From positions 186,001 to 250,000 of the forward strand of contig NZ_JANIPJ010000004.1 of the NCBI RefSeq assembly GCF_024623455.1: a stretch of 64,000 nt of DNA. The letters run 5' to 3'. The stretch comes from Paenibacillus soyae. GTDB lineage: Bacteria; Bacillota; Bacilli; Paenibacillales; Paenibacillaceae. The position numbers were made by a program, and so were the translations under genes. Within the stretch, counting starts at the first letter, position 1. Each line of letters starts with the position of its first letter. Positions 8,583 to 17,437 of this stretch are shown one piece after another. The notes under the pieces were generated by a model. That model searched no databases and had not been told where the DNA came from. It saw only the letters and a list, made by a program, of their open reading frames with translations.

Positions 8583-8897
8583 TTATCCAACATGCTCCCG
8601 GTTCGTTTCATACCATTCGTCAAGGACGCGCGAGGACATGACCCGGCCCGAGATATATTCGGCTTGCTTCTCCGTGAATTGCTCGCGCCATTCTACTTTG
8701 AGCTCGGTGCAAAGCTTAACGACGGTCAGGAGCTCCGACCACGCCACATACCGTTTGTACCAGAAGAATTGAGGATGCTCGATCATGTAAGGATAAAGAT
8801 CGTCGAATTCCGTATGCTTGCAATCAAGCGCTCTCTCGAAATGCACCTTGGCATCGGCTAGCTTCTCAATCAAAAAATCTGCTGACATGTTCCCCAT
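8583..8897 (-). CDS. Small hypothetical protein
   Basis: A 104-residue, mostly helical, soluble protein with many aromatic residues (Y-P-Y-M, F-F-W-Y-K-R-Y, W-S-E-L, W-R-E-Q-F, E-W-Y). The start ATG has GAGGGGAGG upstream and the gene has its own terminator, so it is very likely expressed alone. I do not recognise the family, and there is no membrane segment, metal motif or repeat. The neighbours (xpt upstream, small unknown downstream) give no functional hint. Confidence 0.72.
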   Translation of the reverse strand: MGNMSADFLIEKLADAKVHFERALDCKHTEFDDLYPYMIEHPQFFWYKRYVAWSELLTVVKLCTELKVEWREQFTEKQAEYISGRVMSSRVLDEWYETNREHVG

Positions 8898-8979
8898 TAC
8901 TTATGCCTCCCCTCGATCACTTGAGTTTCATTATAAGCGAAAACATCGATTGGGGAAAGGGCTTCCGAGCTGGTACATC

Positions 8980-9549
8980 TTACTCAAATTGAATGCTCCC
9001 GTTATCCAGCGAGGCGATTTTGACAAGGGATTCCACTTGAATGCCCTGCTCCCTAAGCGTTCGGCCACCCGCCTGGAACGATTTTTCGACAACGATCCCC
9101 ATGCCTGCAAGCTTCGCGCCGGATTTTTCGATAATCTTGATCAAGCCGCGGGCCGCATCGCCATTGGCGATAATATCGTCAATGAACAGCAGCTTGTCGT
9201 CGCTGGACAGAAACTCCTTGGATACCATGATGTCCGTGACCATCCCCTTCGTGAAGGAAGGCACCCGCTCGATATAGACGTCCGGATCGGCGATCAGCGT
9301 TTTTTTCCTTCTTGCGAATACAAGCGGCACGCCTAGCACGTAAGCGGTAGCGAAAGCCGCGGGAATGCCGGAGGATTCGATCGTGATCACTTTCGTAATG
9401 CCATGCTCGGCGAACCGGTTCGCGAACTCGTGTCCCATCTCCATCGTCAGTCCCGGATCCACCTGATGATTAATAATGGCGTCCATGCGCAGCACATCGT
9501 TCGACAGAATCGACGACTGCTCCATAATTCGTTGCTTCAACTTTTCCAT
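8980..9549 (-). CDS. xpt: Xanthine phosphoribosyltransferase
   Basis: A 189-residue purine-salvage enzyme that converts xanthine and PRPP to XMP in the cytoplasm. The family marks are visible: N-terminal M-E-K-L-K-Q-R-I, the I-N-H-Q-V-D-P segment, T-I-E-S-S-G-I-P-A near residue 60, and the PRPP loop L-L-F-I-D-D-I-I-A-N-G-D-A near residues 121-133. The start ATG at 9549 has a GGAGG site; codons further upstream in frame lack one. Unlike many Bacillus relatives it is not followed by pbuX. I saw no purine riboswitch in its ~170-base leader, which it shares with a divergent lipoprotein gene. Confidence 0.93.
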   Translation of the reverse strand: MEKLKQRIMEQSSILSNDVLRMDAIINHQVDPGLTMEMGHEFANRFAEHGITKVITIESSGIPAAFATAYVLGVPLVFARRKKTLIADPDVYIERVPSFTKGMVTDIMVSKEFLSSDDKLLFIDDIIANGDAARGLIKIIEKSGAKLAGMGIVVEKSFQAGGRTLREQGIQVESLVKIASLDNGSIQFE

Positions 9550-9643
9550 TGCATCTAACCTCCGCCAATAAACCCTTTTCGATAAAGTACCACAGGACAA
9601 CAAACTGCGCAACTGATGGCAAGAAATCTTACAAATGTTTTGC

Positions 9644-9672
9644 TTGATTCTTCAAATTTCGAGCAACATTAT
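9644..9672 (+). promoter_or_regulatory. Probable promoter of the lipoprotein gene
   Basis: TTGATT (9644-9649) and CATTAT (9667-9672) are 17 bases apart, about 50 bases upstream of the ATG at 9722. A minus-strand candidate for xpt (TTGAAG, 18-base gap, TAAGAT) overlaps the same stretch, so this is a compact divergent promoter region. Confidence 0.4.
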
Positions 9673-9721
9673 AGGTCTAAGAGGCGTCTAGTATCGTATA
9701 GGCCGAAAAGGAGGAGATCCT

Positions 9722-10387
9722 ATGAACGCGCAAGCGAACCCTCGGCGCTTCCTCGGAACGGCAGTCGCGCTTTTTTTTGCCGCTTCTCTTACCGCATGCC
9801 AGAGTCCGAACCCCCAACCCGTCCCTAGCGATGGACGAGCCATCACCCAGGGACAGCCGGACCTGGGCCAGAATACAACTCCGGATGAAGAACCGCCATT
9901 AACGCGGCCTGCGGACAACGAGACGTCGACGGAAACCTCTTCCATGCAGACGAATAATTCTAATCCCGCCGATTCGGGTACCCTCGTCCCATCGGGTCAA
10001 TGGAATGTAGACGCCCCTATGCTGAAAGGCATTTCGCTAAAGGACAGCCGTACTGACATCATAAAGCAGTATGGCTCGCCATACGACAGCTATTCCCTTA
10101 ATGATCCCTCGGGCGAAATCGAGGTTTTGGAATACGATGGATATTCCGTAGGCATTGACCCGCTTCACACCGTACATTTCGTGGAAGTGTACGACCCGGA
10201 GGTGTCAACCGAGCTGGGAGGCCTCCGTGTAGGGAGGGCGCCTGACATAGCCGAATTGGAGCTGGGAGAACCCAAGGAAGAATCCGACTTCCTGCTTCTT
10301 TATGAAGCGCGAGGCGCTTCCCTGCGAATCGAGCTCGATCCGCAGCGGAACGAAATCGTCGCCGTTAAGTTAATAGCCGAACGATAG
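9722..10387 (+). CDS. Predicted lipoprotein, DUF4309-like
   Basis: A 221-residue exported lipoprotein: basic N-terminus, hydrophobic core (T-A-V-A-L-F-F-A-A-S) and lipobox L-T-A-C at about residue 26. A Pro/Ser/Thr/Asn-rich tether follows to about residue 95. The folded part (~100-221) contains two similar segments, G-I-S-L-K-D-S-R-T-D-I-I-K-Q-Y-G-S-P and G-L-R-V-G-R-A-P-D-I-A-E-L-E-L-G-E-P, each a 'start strand, helix, gly-x-pro' unit as seen in DUF4309 and BamE/SmpA-type domains. AAGGAGGAG precedes the ATG. The role is unknown; it is most likely a cell-envelope protein. The family call is from memory of the motif pattern. Confidence 0.78.
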   Translation: MNAQANPRRFLGTAVALFFAASLTACQSPNPQPVPSDGRAITQGQPDLGQNTTPDEEPPLTRPADNETSTETSSMQTNNSNPADSGTLVPSGQWNVDAPMLKGISLKDSRTDIIKQYGSPYDSYSLNDPSGEIEVLEYDGYSVGIDPLHTVHFVEVYDPEVSTELGGLRVGRAPDIAELELGEPKEESDFLLLYEARGASLRIELDPQRNEIVAVKLIAER

Positions 10388-10488
10388 CACCCAATGCCAT
10401 TAACCTGCCCCGCGCACTTTTATGTCATGCTTGTCTCGCGTTGGACATACCTTCATAGAAAGAAGGTTGTGGAACGGGGGAAGCTGAA

Positions 10489-11535
10489 ATGAATAATCGG
10501 CTAGTCAAAATGTTGCAAATCGCATCGACCTACATGGGAACGATCGTTGGAGCCGGTTTTGCGACGGGGCAGGAAATCCTGCAGTTTTTTACCAGATTCG
10601 GTTACTGGGGCTCGTTCACGATCGCGCTTGCCACCGGTCTGTTCATTTGGCTCGGCACGAAGATGATGTTAATTGCAAGCGAGATCAAAGCCAAATCGTA
10701 TGAGGATTTGAACATCGCGCTGTTCGGCGAACGCTACGGCAAGCTGATCAGCTTATTTATGCTGGTCATCCTTCTCGGCGTAACCGCCGTCATGCTGGCT
10801 GGGGCCGGCACGATCTTCTACGAGCATTGGAACATCTCCTATCAAGCCGGCCTGCTGATTACGATCGCCGGCAGCTTCCTTCTCCTCCGCAAAGGAATGA
10901 AGGCCATTCTGGCCGTCAACGCCGTCGTGGTTCCGGTGATGCTGCTGTTCACCGTTATTGTCATGATCGATACGTTCAATACGCCGGGCTCGAATAAATT
11001 CATAACCCTGACTACAGACTATTCCCCATGGGCCGCGTGGGCGTCCCCGTTCCTGTATACCGCATTCAACTTAGCTCTTGCCCAAGCGGTGCTCGTCCCT
11101 CTCGGAGCGGAAATCCGCGACAAAAAAACGATCGTCGCCGGCTCCTGGATCGGAGGTCTCGGCATAGGCTTCATGCTGCTTGCCGGACATATCGCCTTGT
11201 CGGTCCATATGCCCGGCATCCAGCAATTCGCCATTCCGATGGGCGGCATTGCGAGACAGCTTGGGTACTATGTGCAATTCATTTATATTTTCCTCATCTT
11301 CTCGGAAATTTTCACGACGCTGATCGCGGACATCTACGGACTGACGCTTCAGCTGGAAGAACGGACCAAATGGTCTCGAGGGCTGCTCACATTCGTGATC
11401 CTTTTTATTTGTTACCTGGCCAGCCAAATCGGATTCGGTCCGCTTCTGTCGACTTTATATCCGATGTTCGGCTTGATCAGCTTGGGCTGGCTCTTCTTGA
11501 TTATCCGAAAGAGAGTTTCTTATAGGCGATCCTGA
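10489..11535 (+). CDS. YkvI-family membrane transporter
   Basis: A 348-residue integral membrane protein with about ten hydrophobic helices. The N-terminal motif G-T-I-V-G-A-G-F-A-T-G-Q-E-I-L-Q-F-F is the hallmark of the YkvI family, a branch of the APC/LeuT fold (compare branched-chain amino-acid permeases). The start has GGGGGAAG upstream. The substrate has not been determined for most of the family. Its last 81 bases overlap the convergent yhaN gene. The end of the protein is hydrophobic (G-W-L-F-L-I-I-R-K-R) and looks complete, so the overlap appears real. Confidence 0.85.
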   Translation: MNNRLVKMLQIASTYMGTIVGAGFATGQEILQFFTRFGYWGSFTIALATGLFIWLGTKMMLIASEIKAKSYEDLNIALFGERYGKLISLFMLVILLGVTAVMLAGAGTIFYEHWNISYQAGLLITIAGSFLLLRKGMKAILAVNAVVVPVMLLFTVIVMIDTFNTPGSNKFITLTTDYSPWAAWASPFLYTAFNLALAQAVLVPLGAEIRDKKTIVAGSWIGGLGIGFMLLAGHIALSVHMPGIQQFAIPMGGIARQLGYYVQFIYIFLIFSEIFTTLIADIYGLTLQLEERTKWSRGLLTFVILFICYLASQIGFGPLLSTLYPMFGLISLGWLFLIIRKRVSYRRS

Positions 11536-14500
11536 CCGCAGCTCCGTACGAGCAAGCTCGACCAGCTTCGCGCCTTTACAGTCCGCCATCAGAAGATCGC
11601 GAGTGCGCTCGTGGCACGTGAAGAATATGATTTGCCGTTCCACCGAAAGTTCGGCTAGCAGCTTGGACGCCGCTTTTAATCTTGCCGAGTCGAAATTAAC
11701 GAATAAGTCGTCCAGCAATAGGGGCAGCATGACTTCTTGGGAAGCCTCCTTGGCAAGAGCAAGTCTCATCGCCAAATAAAGCTGCTCGGCCGTTCCGCGG
11801 CTGAGCATCGCGCTGCTCACGAGGTTTCGGTCCCGATCCTCCACGACCAGCCCCTCCTTCGACGAGGCCGCGCTCACGCAGACGTATTTCCCTTCGGTGA
11901 TGATGCCTAAGTAGCGGGAAGCATGGCGCAGGACGACGGGCTGTCTCTCTTCCTCGTACGTCCGCTTGGTTTGCTCAATCAGCGCCTTGGCGATCGATAG
12001 AACGGCGTACCGCTCCATGTCGGCGTCCAGACCGGCCATGACCATCTCCCGTTTCGCAAGCAGCCGGGTCCTCTCGTCCGCGTGGAACATCCGCTCCAGC
12101 TCTCCTTTGATGACGCCTTTGCGCTCCAGCAGCTCCCGCTGCGTCTGCGTCAGCGACGCTTCCTTCCTCTTCAACGCTTCCGACTGCTCTGCCAGCTCCT
12201 GCTCATCATAAGTCGACAGAAGCGATTCCACCGCTTCAAGCTCTTCCTTGGCGTGCCCTGCGGATAATTCCGCTTCCAGCCTCGTCAGCTCGCCGTCTAT
12301 TTCCGTAAGCGATCGTTTCCCTGCCAGGGCATGCTCATAATCCGATTCCCGATCGGAGCCAAAGCTTTGCAGGATCGAGCCGGCCTTCCGCTCGATCGCC
12401 TCCAGCTGCTCGGTTACATCGGCCAATCGCTGCTCCGCCTCTTCCTTCATAGTCGTCAACCGGCGGAGCTCCGCCGAAGCCGCTTGATGCTTCCGGACTT
12501 CCGCGTACAAAATCTGAAGGGCATGGAGAGGATCCTCTCGCAATCGATTCTCCGCTTCGGCATATCCTTCGCATAACGCGCCTGCTTCGGAGGCGAACTC
12601 GGACAGCGCTAGCTTTGCCGCGTCGGCTTTGGCCGATATCCTGTCGTACTGGCCAAGACGATCCAGCGCCTTCTCCGCGAGATCGAACGCTTCGAGCGCC
12701 GCGGTATGGGACATCGTCTCCGGCAATCCGCGGGCCGCAATCCAAGCGCTCCATTCCGCGGCGCTTCGAGCTTCTTCCCCGCGCATAGCCGATGCCTCGG
12801 CCAGCTTATCCTCGATGAGCTGCCGCTGACGGTTCAGCCGGCTTTCGCTTTCCTCCCTCGAAAGCCTCGCCCGATCGGCTTCGGCAATGGCGTCGAGCCG
12901 CTCCTGCACCTCGGGTCGCATCGCGCCCCGAAGCGCCGCCGCGCTTTGACCGATCGGCTGCCGCAGCTGGCTCATCCAATGTTCGGCATCTAACGGCACG
13001 GGCGGCTTTGCCAAAGCAAGCATGGCCTGAAGGACGTCGCGTTCCTCGCTCTGTCCGGCCATGCCGTTCATGCGGTTGCGACGGCTGCCGCTTGCTCTGA
13101 CGCTTTTGCTCCCCGCCGACCGGTCCGCGAACAATAACCCGGCTCCTGCGCCAACGAACGCTATGGCGAGCACGCCGCTCAGCCAGCCGCCGTCTCCGAG
13201 CATCCCAGCCGAAGCGCCTATGCCCAGCATGGCGCCTGCTCCTACAAGTATGCAGCCGGCTATCGTTAATCCGGAGCCTCCTGATGCCTTCCGTTCGCGG
13301 CCGTTGCGACCCGCATCGTCCCTAGCCAGAGCCACCTCCCACGCCTGAAGCGCTTCCTCCAACGTGTTCCAGGCCGCGGATAACGCCATTTTCGTATCCG
13401 GATATAACCCAAACCGCCCTTGACCGCTCCGATTCAGCCGTTCCCGCGCGGCGGAGGCCTGCCGGTCCGCCTCATGCAGCCGGCTGGCCAGCTCTCTCTC
13501 CCCGTCGCGAAGCGACTCGAGCTCCGCTTGAAGACGCTCAGCCGCCCGGCGAACGGTCTGCTCCCGGTCGCGGCTCTCCCGGACGAAATCCCGTTCCGCA
13601 ACCGTGACGTTCATCTCCCGAAGCTGCCTTTCCGTCCATTCCGGCGAAATGCCGGCGACGAGGCGGCCAATCGTTTCGTCGAGCGATTGCAGCTCCAGTC
13701 TCCATTCCGCCAGCTGACTATTCAGAGAACGCATCCTATCGCCGGAATGAAGAGCCGCTTCGAGCTTACCCGCTTTCCCGATCATCGCTTCGTCGACAAC
13801 CATGCCCTCGATTTGACGTTCGAGCAATCGCCGCTCCTGCCTCAAGCTCTCCGCAAGGGCCAAAGCCTCTTCCCGCTTCCTTCGGAGCTCCGTCCATTCC
13901 TCCTCCGCGCCGGAAGGCAGCGCCTCGGTATACACAAACTTTTTCCGCTCCGCCGCCAGTTGCCGCATGCGCATCCAGGCGGGGCGCGACGAAGACGCCC
14001 TGCGTAAGGCTCTCAGCTTGGCTTGAATTTCCGGCAACGCCCCGAACGCATCGGCTAGCGCTTCCTCCGTCTCCGCCTCCTGACGACGCAGCTCGTTGAA
14101 GCGATCGATGTCGTCCGTCAGCTTTCTCCGCTCCAGCTCCGTTTGCTCCAGCGCCTTAAGGCCCGCGTTCAGCTTCTGGCTTGTTCCTCTCGGCCGGAAC
14201 AACGCGTCGAGCTCCTTGGCCAGCTCTTTCTCCGCGGCCGCGATTTGCGCCCCGTCTTCCCATCCTGCTTGGTAGAGATGCCGGCCGAGCTCTTCACCGG
14301 ACAACATGCCGACTTCGTGAAGCTCCGTCAATGTAACCGCGAATAACCCGCGGTACAGCTTCTCGGGGATATGGCCCAGAAAGTCGCTCTCCAGCCGTTT
14401 CTGCTCCAAGATGAGCTCTTGCAGAATCCCACTGTCTCCTTCAGACCCGGCGATTTCGAGCGGTCTGATTCTCGGCCTTCCCCCGGCTTCGTCGGCATGA

Positions 14501-14757
14501 CGAAGCAGCGCGTAACGGCTGCCCGCGCTTGTCCGAAATTCCAGCCGGCCGCCATGTCTCCCCCCGCGCAAGGGTTCGCCTCTCTCGGCGGGATTGGAGC
14601 GTCTGGCGAAGCCGTACAGCATCGCCCGCAGGTAACCGAGAAGCGTGCTCTTGCCCGCTTCGTTCGGTCCGTGCACGACAATTACCGGCGCGTCCAAATC
14701 GAGCCGTCGGTTGTGCAGTTGTCCATAACCGTCAATCTGCGTTTCGGTCAGTCTCAC
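11455..14757 (-). CDS. yhaN: SbcC/Rad50-like ATPase YhaN
   Basis: An 1100-residue SMC-type ATPase. The Walker A motif G-P-N-E-A-G-K-S-T-L-L is at about residues 32-42, and the C-terminal ABC signature and Walker B occur near L-S-R-G-T-A-E-Q-L-Y-L-A and L-P-L-L-L-D-D-L-F-V-N-F-D. Between them are long coiled coils, interrupted at about residues 475-535 by two hydrophobic helices (G-L-T-I-A-G-C-I-L-V and V-L-A-I-A-F-V-G-A-G). This would tether the coiled coil to the membrane, as described for YhaN relatives. The start is GTG at 14757 with AAGGGGG. It forms a pair with the nuclease gene yhaO just upstream. A role in DNA end processing is inferred. Confidence 0.88.
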   Translation of the reverse strand: MRLTETQIDGYGQLHNRRLDLDAPVIVVHGPNEAGKSTLLGYLRAMLYGFARRSNPAERGEPLRGGRHGGRLEFRTSAGSRYALLRHADEAGGRPRIRPLEIAGSEGDSGILQELILEQKRLESDFLGHIPEKLYRGLFAVTLTELHEVGMLSGEELGRHLYQAGWEDGAQIAAAEKELAKELDALFRPRGTSQKLNAGLKALEQTELERRKLTDDIDRFNELRRQEAETEEALADAFGALPEIQAKLRALRRASSSRPAWMRMRQLAAERKKFVYTEALPSGAEEEWTELRRKREEALALAESLRQERRLLERQIEGMVVDEAMIGKAGKLEAALHSGDRMRSLNSQLAEWRLELQSLDETIGRLVAGISPEWTERQLREMNVTVAERDFVRESRDREQTVRRAAERLQAELESLRDGERELASRLHEADRQASAARERLNRSGQGRFGLYPDTKMALSAAWNTLEEALQAWEVALARDDAGRNGRERKASGGSGLTIAGCILVGAGAMLGIGASAGMLGDGGWLSGVLAIAFVGAGAGLLFADRSAGSKSVRASGSRRNRMNGMAGQSEERDVLQAMLALAKPPVPLDAEHWMSQLRQPIGQSAAALRGAMRPEVQERLDAIAEADRARLSREESESRLNRQRQLIEDKLAEASAMRGEEARSAAEWSAWIAARGLPETMSHTAALEAFDLAEKALDRLGQYDRISAKADAAKLALSEFASEAGALCEGYAEAENRLREDPLHALQILYAEVRKHQAASAELRRLTTMKEEAEQRLADVTEQLEAIERKAGSILQSFGSDRESDYEHALAGKRSLTEIDGELTRLEAELSAGHAKEELEAVESLLSTYDEQELAEQSEALKRKEASLTQTQRELLERKGVIKGELERMFHADERTRLLAKREMVMAGLDADMERYAVLSIAKALIEQTKRTYEEERQPVVLRHASRYLGIITEGKYVCVSAASSKEGLVVEDRDRNLVSSAMLSRGTAEQLYLAMRLALAKEASQEVMLPLLLDDLFVNFDSARLKAASKLLAELSVERQIIFFTCHERTRDLLMADCKGAKLVELARTELRSGSPIRNSLSDNQEEPAQADQAEHRI

Positions 14758-14802
14758 GTTGCAGCCCCCTTCCCTGATTCAGGCCGACACAGCCAGTCCG
14801 CA

Positions 14803-16095
14803 TTAGCTTCGGCCTCTGCCGCGGTCGCCCGAGACGATCCATCCAAGCGCGAGCTCCCGGGCATCGTTCAGCCACTCCGCCGGCAGCTTGTCCCACTTGT
14901 CCCGTCCGATACGTCCCAGCTTGGCGTGCATTCTCGCGTCCTCCAGCGCGGACAGCGCGAACGCCCGCCACTCGTCTTCGTTCGAACGCAGCCGGTCGCT
15001 CAGCCGGAGCAGCTCCCCCGCGAAGCTGTCTTCTCCGGCAAGCGTGTCCCAATCGATCGCCGCTCCCGTCTCGGCGGACAGCTCGTAGATGTATAGCCAT
15101 GGCGCACCCGCGACCGGCTCGTCATCCGCCTGCAGCTCCTCGAGAAGCGCCGCGAGCGTTGCCTGCTGCGACGCTTTCAGGTGAAGCTCTCCGCAGCCGA
15201 CCAGACGCAAGCGCAGCATGACCGCTCGTCCATCCTGCCCGTCCCTGACGGCCGCAGCCGCTTGTCTAAGCCTTCGAAGGAGATCCTGCTCCGAAGAGGC
15301 TCCTTCGATCGATACGTCTTCCGCCGCCCATCTGACGTTATCGAGAGGAACGAAACGCAGCTCCGTGCGGGATGCGTCCGATACGTCTACGATGTAGCAG
15401 CCCTTCGGCCCGGATTCCTTCGGATTCCGGCCTTGAATATTGCCCGGATAGACGACGTGCGGATATTCATGCAGCACTTCCCGTTTGTGAATATGCCCGA
15501 GCGCCCAATATTGGAACCCGCTTCCCGCCAGCTCTTGGACCGTGCATGGGGCGTACGGGTCGTGCGTTTGGTTGCCGCCCGCATTGCCGTGAAGCAGCGC
15601 GATATGATAAGGCGCGCCCGCTGCCGGATGGTACGTCGCCGCCAAATTCCGAGTCTCCGCCCGCTCGCCGTAGGACATGCCATATACATGCGCGGCAAGC
15701 TCCCCCGTTCGCGTGTAGGCCGGCTGATAAGTCATCTGGTCCGAGCCAAAAATATGTACGTTAGGCGGCAGCTCGAGCCGTGCTCGCTCGCCGCCCAGAT
15801 GATCGTGGTTGCCGTGAATGGCGTATACCGCAACACCCGCCTCGCAAAGCCGTTCCCACTCCTTGACCAGCGCAAGCTGGGCTCGCAGGGAGCGGTCGGC
15901 CGAGTCGAACAAATCGCCGGCGATAACGATGAAATCGGCCTTCTGCTCGATCGCCGTCTCCGTCAGCTTCCTGACGGCCGCGAACGTGGACTCGGCCAGC
16001 TCCTCCCGGACCGCTTCCGGCGCCTTGGCAAGCCCTCGGAACGGGCTGTCCAGATGAAGGTCGGCCGCGTGAATGAACCGAAAAGACGCGCTCAT
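14803..16095 (-). CDS. yhaO: Mre11/SbcD-like metallophosphoesterase YhaO
   Basis: A 430-residue calcineurin-like nuclease. All five phosphoesterase motifs can be seen: D-L-H-L-D-S-P-F, G-D-L-F-D, G-N-H-D-H, L-H-G-N and G-H-I-H-K-R-E, which bind two metal ions. The C-terminal ~130 residues form the capping/ATPase-contact region. I prefer the ATG at 16095 (GGGGGTG site) to the GTG at 16104. It is followed after 45 bases by yhaN, the arrangement of an SbcD-SbcC pair, so the two products should form a DNA-end-processing complex in repair or recombination. Confidence 0.9.
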   Translation of the reverse strand: MSASFRFIHAADLHLDSPFRGLAKAPEAVREELAESTFAAVRKLTETAIEQKADFIVIAGDLFDSADRSLRAQLALVKEWERLCEAGVAVYAIHGNHDHLGGERARLELPPNVHIFGSDQMTYQPAYTRTGELAAHVYGMSYGERAETRNLAATYHPAAGAPYHIALLHGNAGGNQTHDPYAPCTVQELAGSGFQYWALGHIHKREVLHEYPHVVYPGNIQGRNPKESGPKGCYIVDVSDASRTELRFVPLDNVRWAAEDVSIEGASSEQDLLRRLRQAAAAVRDGQDGRAVMLRLRLVGCGELHLKASQQATLAALLEELQADDEPVAGAPWLYIYELSAETGAAIDWDTLAGEDSFAGELLRLSDRLRSNEDEWRAFALSALEDARMHAKLGRIGRDKWDKLPAEWLNDARELALGWIVSGDRGRGRS

Positions 16096-16148
16096 GCGCG
16101 TCACCCCCTATCCATGCTTGATCATTTCCCTCTTGCGCAAAGCCGCTG

Positions 16149-17288
16149 CTAGTTAGGCAGCGGCTTCGCTTTCACTTCGGTATACACCTTCTTCAGCTGC
16201 GAGATGACCCGCTGCAGCGAATACACCTTCTTGGCTTTGTCCCATCCGGCGCGCGCCAGATTGTAGCGGTAGTGAGGATCGACGACCACCTTCTCCAGCG
16301 CGTCCGCGAGAGCCGCCGGATCCTCGGGCGGCACGAGCAGCCCGTTCACCCCGTCCTGGATCTGTTCCGCGATGCCCCCTACGTTCGTGCCGACCAGAGC
16401 CAGCCAGCAGAGAGCGGCTTCCGCGAAGACGGAGCCGAAAGCCTCCGCGCGCGAAGGCAGCACGAACACGTCGAAGAACGGCATGAACTCTTCCGGGTGA
16501 AGCATGTAACCATAGAAAATGATGTCGTCGTATAAGTCCAGCTGCTGCGCCAAATCCTCCAGCTCCTTGCGGATCGGTCCGTCCCCGATAATATGCAGGA
16601 CGAACGGGCAGCCTTTCTTCTTCAGCTCCGCGCAAGCGTGCAGAAGAATGTCGAGGCCTTTGGCGGGCACGAGCCTGCAGACGGTGATGAGCTGGGTCAC
16701 TTCGTTCTCGTGGGAGATCGGCTTGAAGCGCTTCTCGTCGAACCCGTTCGGAATGACCTTGATTCTCTCCGGCGACTCGATATACGGCGCCAGATAACCC
16801 CGGAACGACTCGGACACCGTCATCAGCTTATCGGTCCGGAACTCGAGTTCGCGGTAGATGGAGGTCAAGAAACGATGCTCGGGTCCTCCCTCCGCGATCT
16901 TCCCGTTCAAGATCAGCTCCCGCTCATAGCTCGAATGGAGCGTCATGATGACGGGCGTATCCGGGAATAGCTGCTTCATGACCATTGCGGCAATGGGATG
17001 ATGGGCATGAATGATGTCGTAAGACTTCTGTATGCGCATCCGAGTCCACCATACGTAATCCTTGTAAGTCTGAATGTATTTGTCGACGAGCGGGTTGCCG
17101 ATGAATTCGGTATAATCGAACGTATGGAAGGCGACCTCTTCTTGACCTTTGTTCCGGACTCGCTTCGGCAGAGAGAACAGCTCCATGCTCCAGCCCAGCT
17201 TGAGAAAACGATCCTGGATATAGGGAACCATGGACGATACGCCGCCCGGCTGCTCCGGCGGGAAAAACAAAGCTTGCAAAATATTCAT
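16149..17288 (-). CDS. Family 4 (GT-B) glycosyltransferase
   Basis: A 379-residue GT-B enzyme. The N-terminal acceptor domain starts N-I-L-Q-A-L-F-F-P-P-E-x-x-G-G-V, and the C-terminal nucleotide-sugar domain has I-T-V-C-R-L-V-P-A-K-G-L-D and the E-x7-E signature region (P-S-R-A-E-A-F-G-S-V-F-A-E-A). It is cytoplasmic or membrane-associated and would transfer a sugar to a cell-envelope glycan, lipid or small molecule; neither donor nor acceptor can be named. AGGAG precedes the ATG. A hairpin AGCCGCTGC...GCAGCGGCT overlaps the stop codon and may end the transcript. Confidence 0.88.
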   Translation of the reverse strand: MNILQALFFPPEQPGGVSSMVPYIQDRFLKLGWSMELFSLPKRVRNKGQEEVAFHTFDYTEFIGNPLVDKYIQTYKDYVWWTRMRIQKSYDIIHAHHPIAAMVMKQLFPDTPVIMTLHSSYERELILNGKIAEGGPEHRFLTSIYRELEFRTDKLMTVSESFRGYLAPYIESPERIKVIPNGFDEKRFKPISHENEVTQLITVCRLVPAKGLDILLHACAELKKKGCPFVLHIIGDGPIRKELEDLAQQLDLYDDIIFYGYMLHPEEFMPFFDVFVLPSRAEAFGSVFAEAALCWLALVGTNVGGIAEQIQDGVNGLLVPPEDPAALADALEKVVVDPHYRYNLARAGWDKAKKVYSLQRVISQLKKVYTEVKAKPLPN

Positions 17289-17346
17289 AAGTCCAGCTCC
17301 TGAAAGGTTTCTAAAGCGGCGATCGCTTCGAAGTTAAGAGGATAAC

Positions 17347-17376
17347 TTTAGACTACCTATTCTCTTAAAATATGAT
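17347..17376 (+). promoter_or_regulatory. Probable promoter of the diguanylate cyclase gene
   Basis: TTTAGA (17347-17352), 18-base spacer and TATGAT (17371-17376; a second overlapping TATGAT at 17376-17381) lie about 60 bases before the ATG at 17438 in an AT-rich stretch that also serves the divergent glycosyltransferase. Confidence 0.4.
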
Positions 17377-17437
17377 ATGATAGAACATATGTTTCTGTAA
17401 AGCTAGGAACAATTCTTTGCATATTGGTGGTTGAGAT

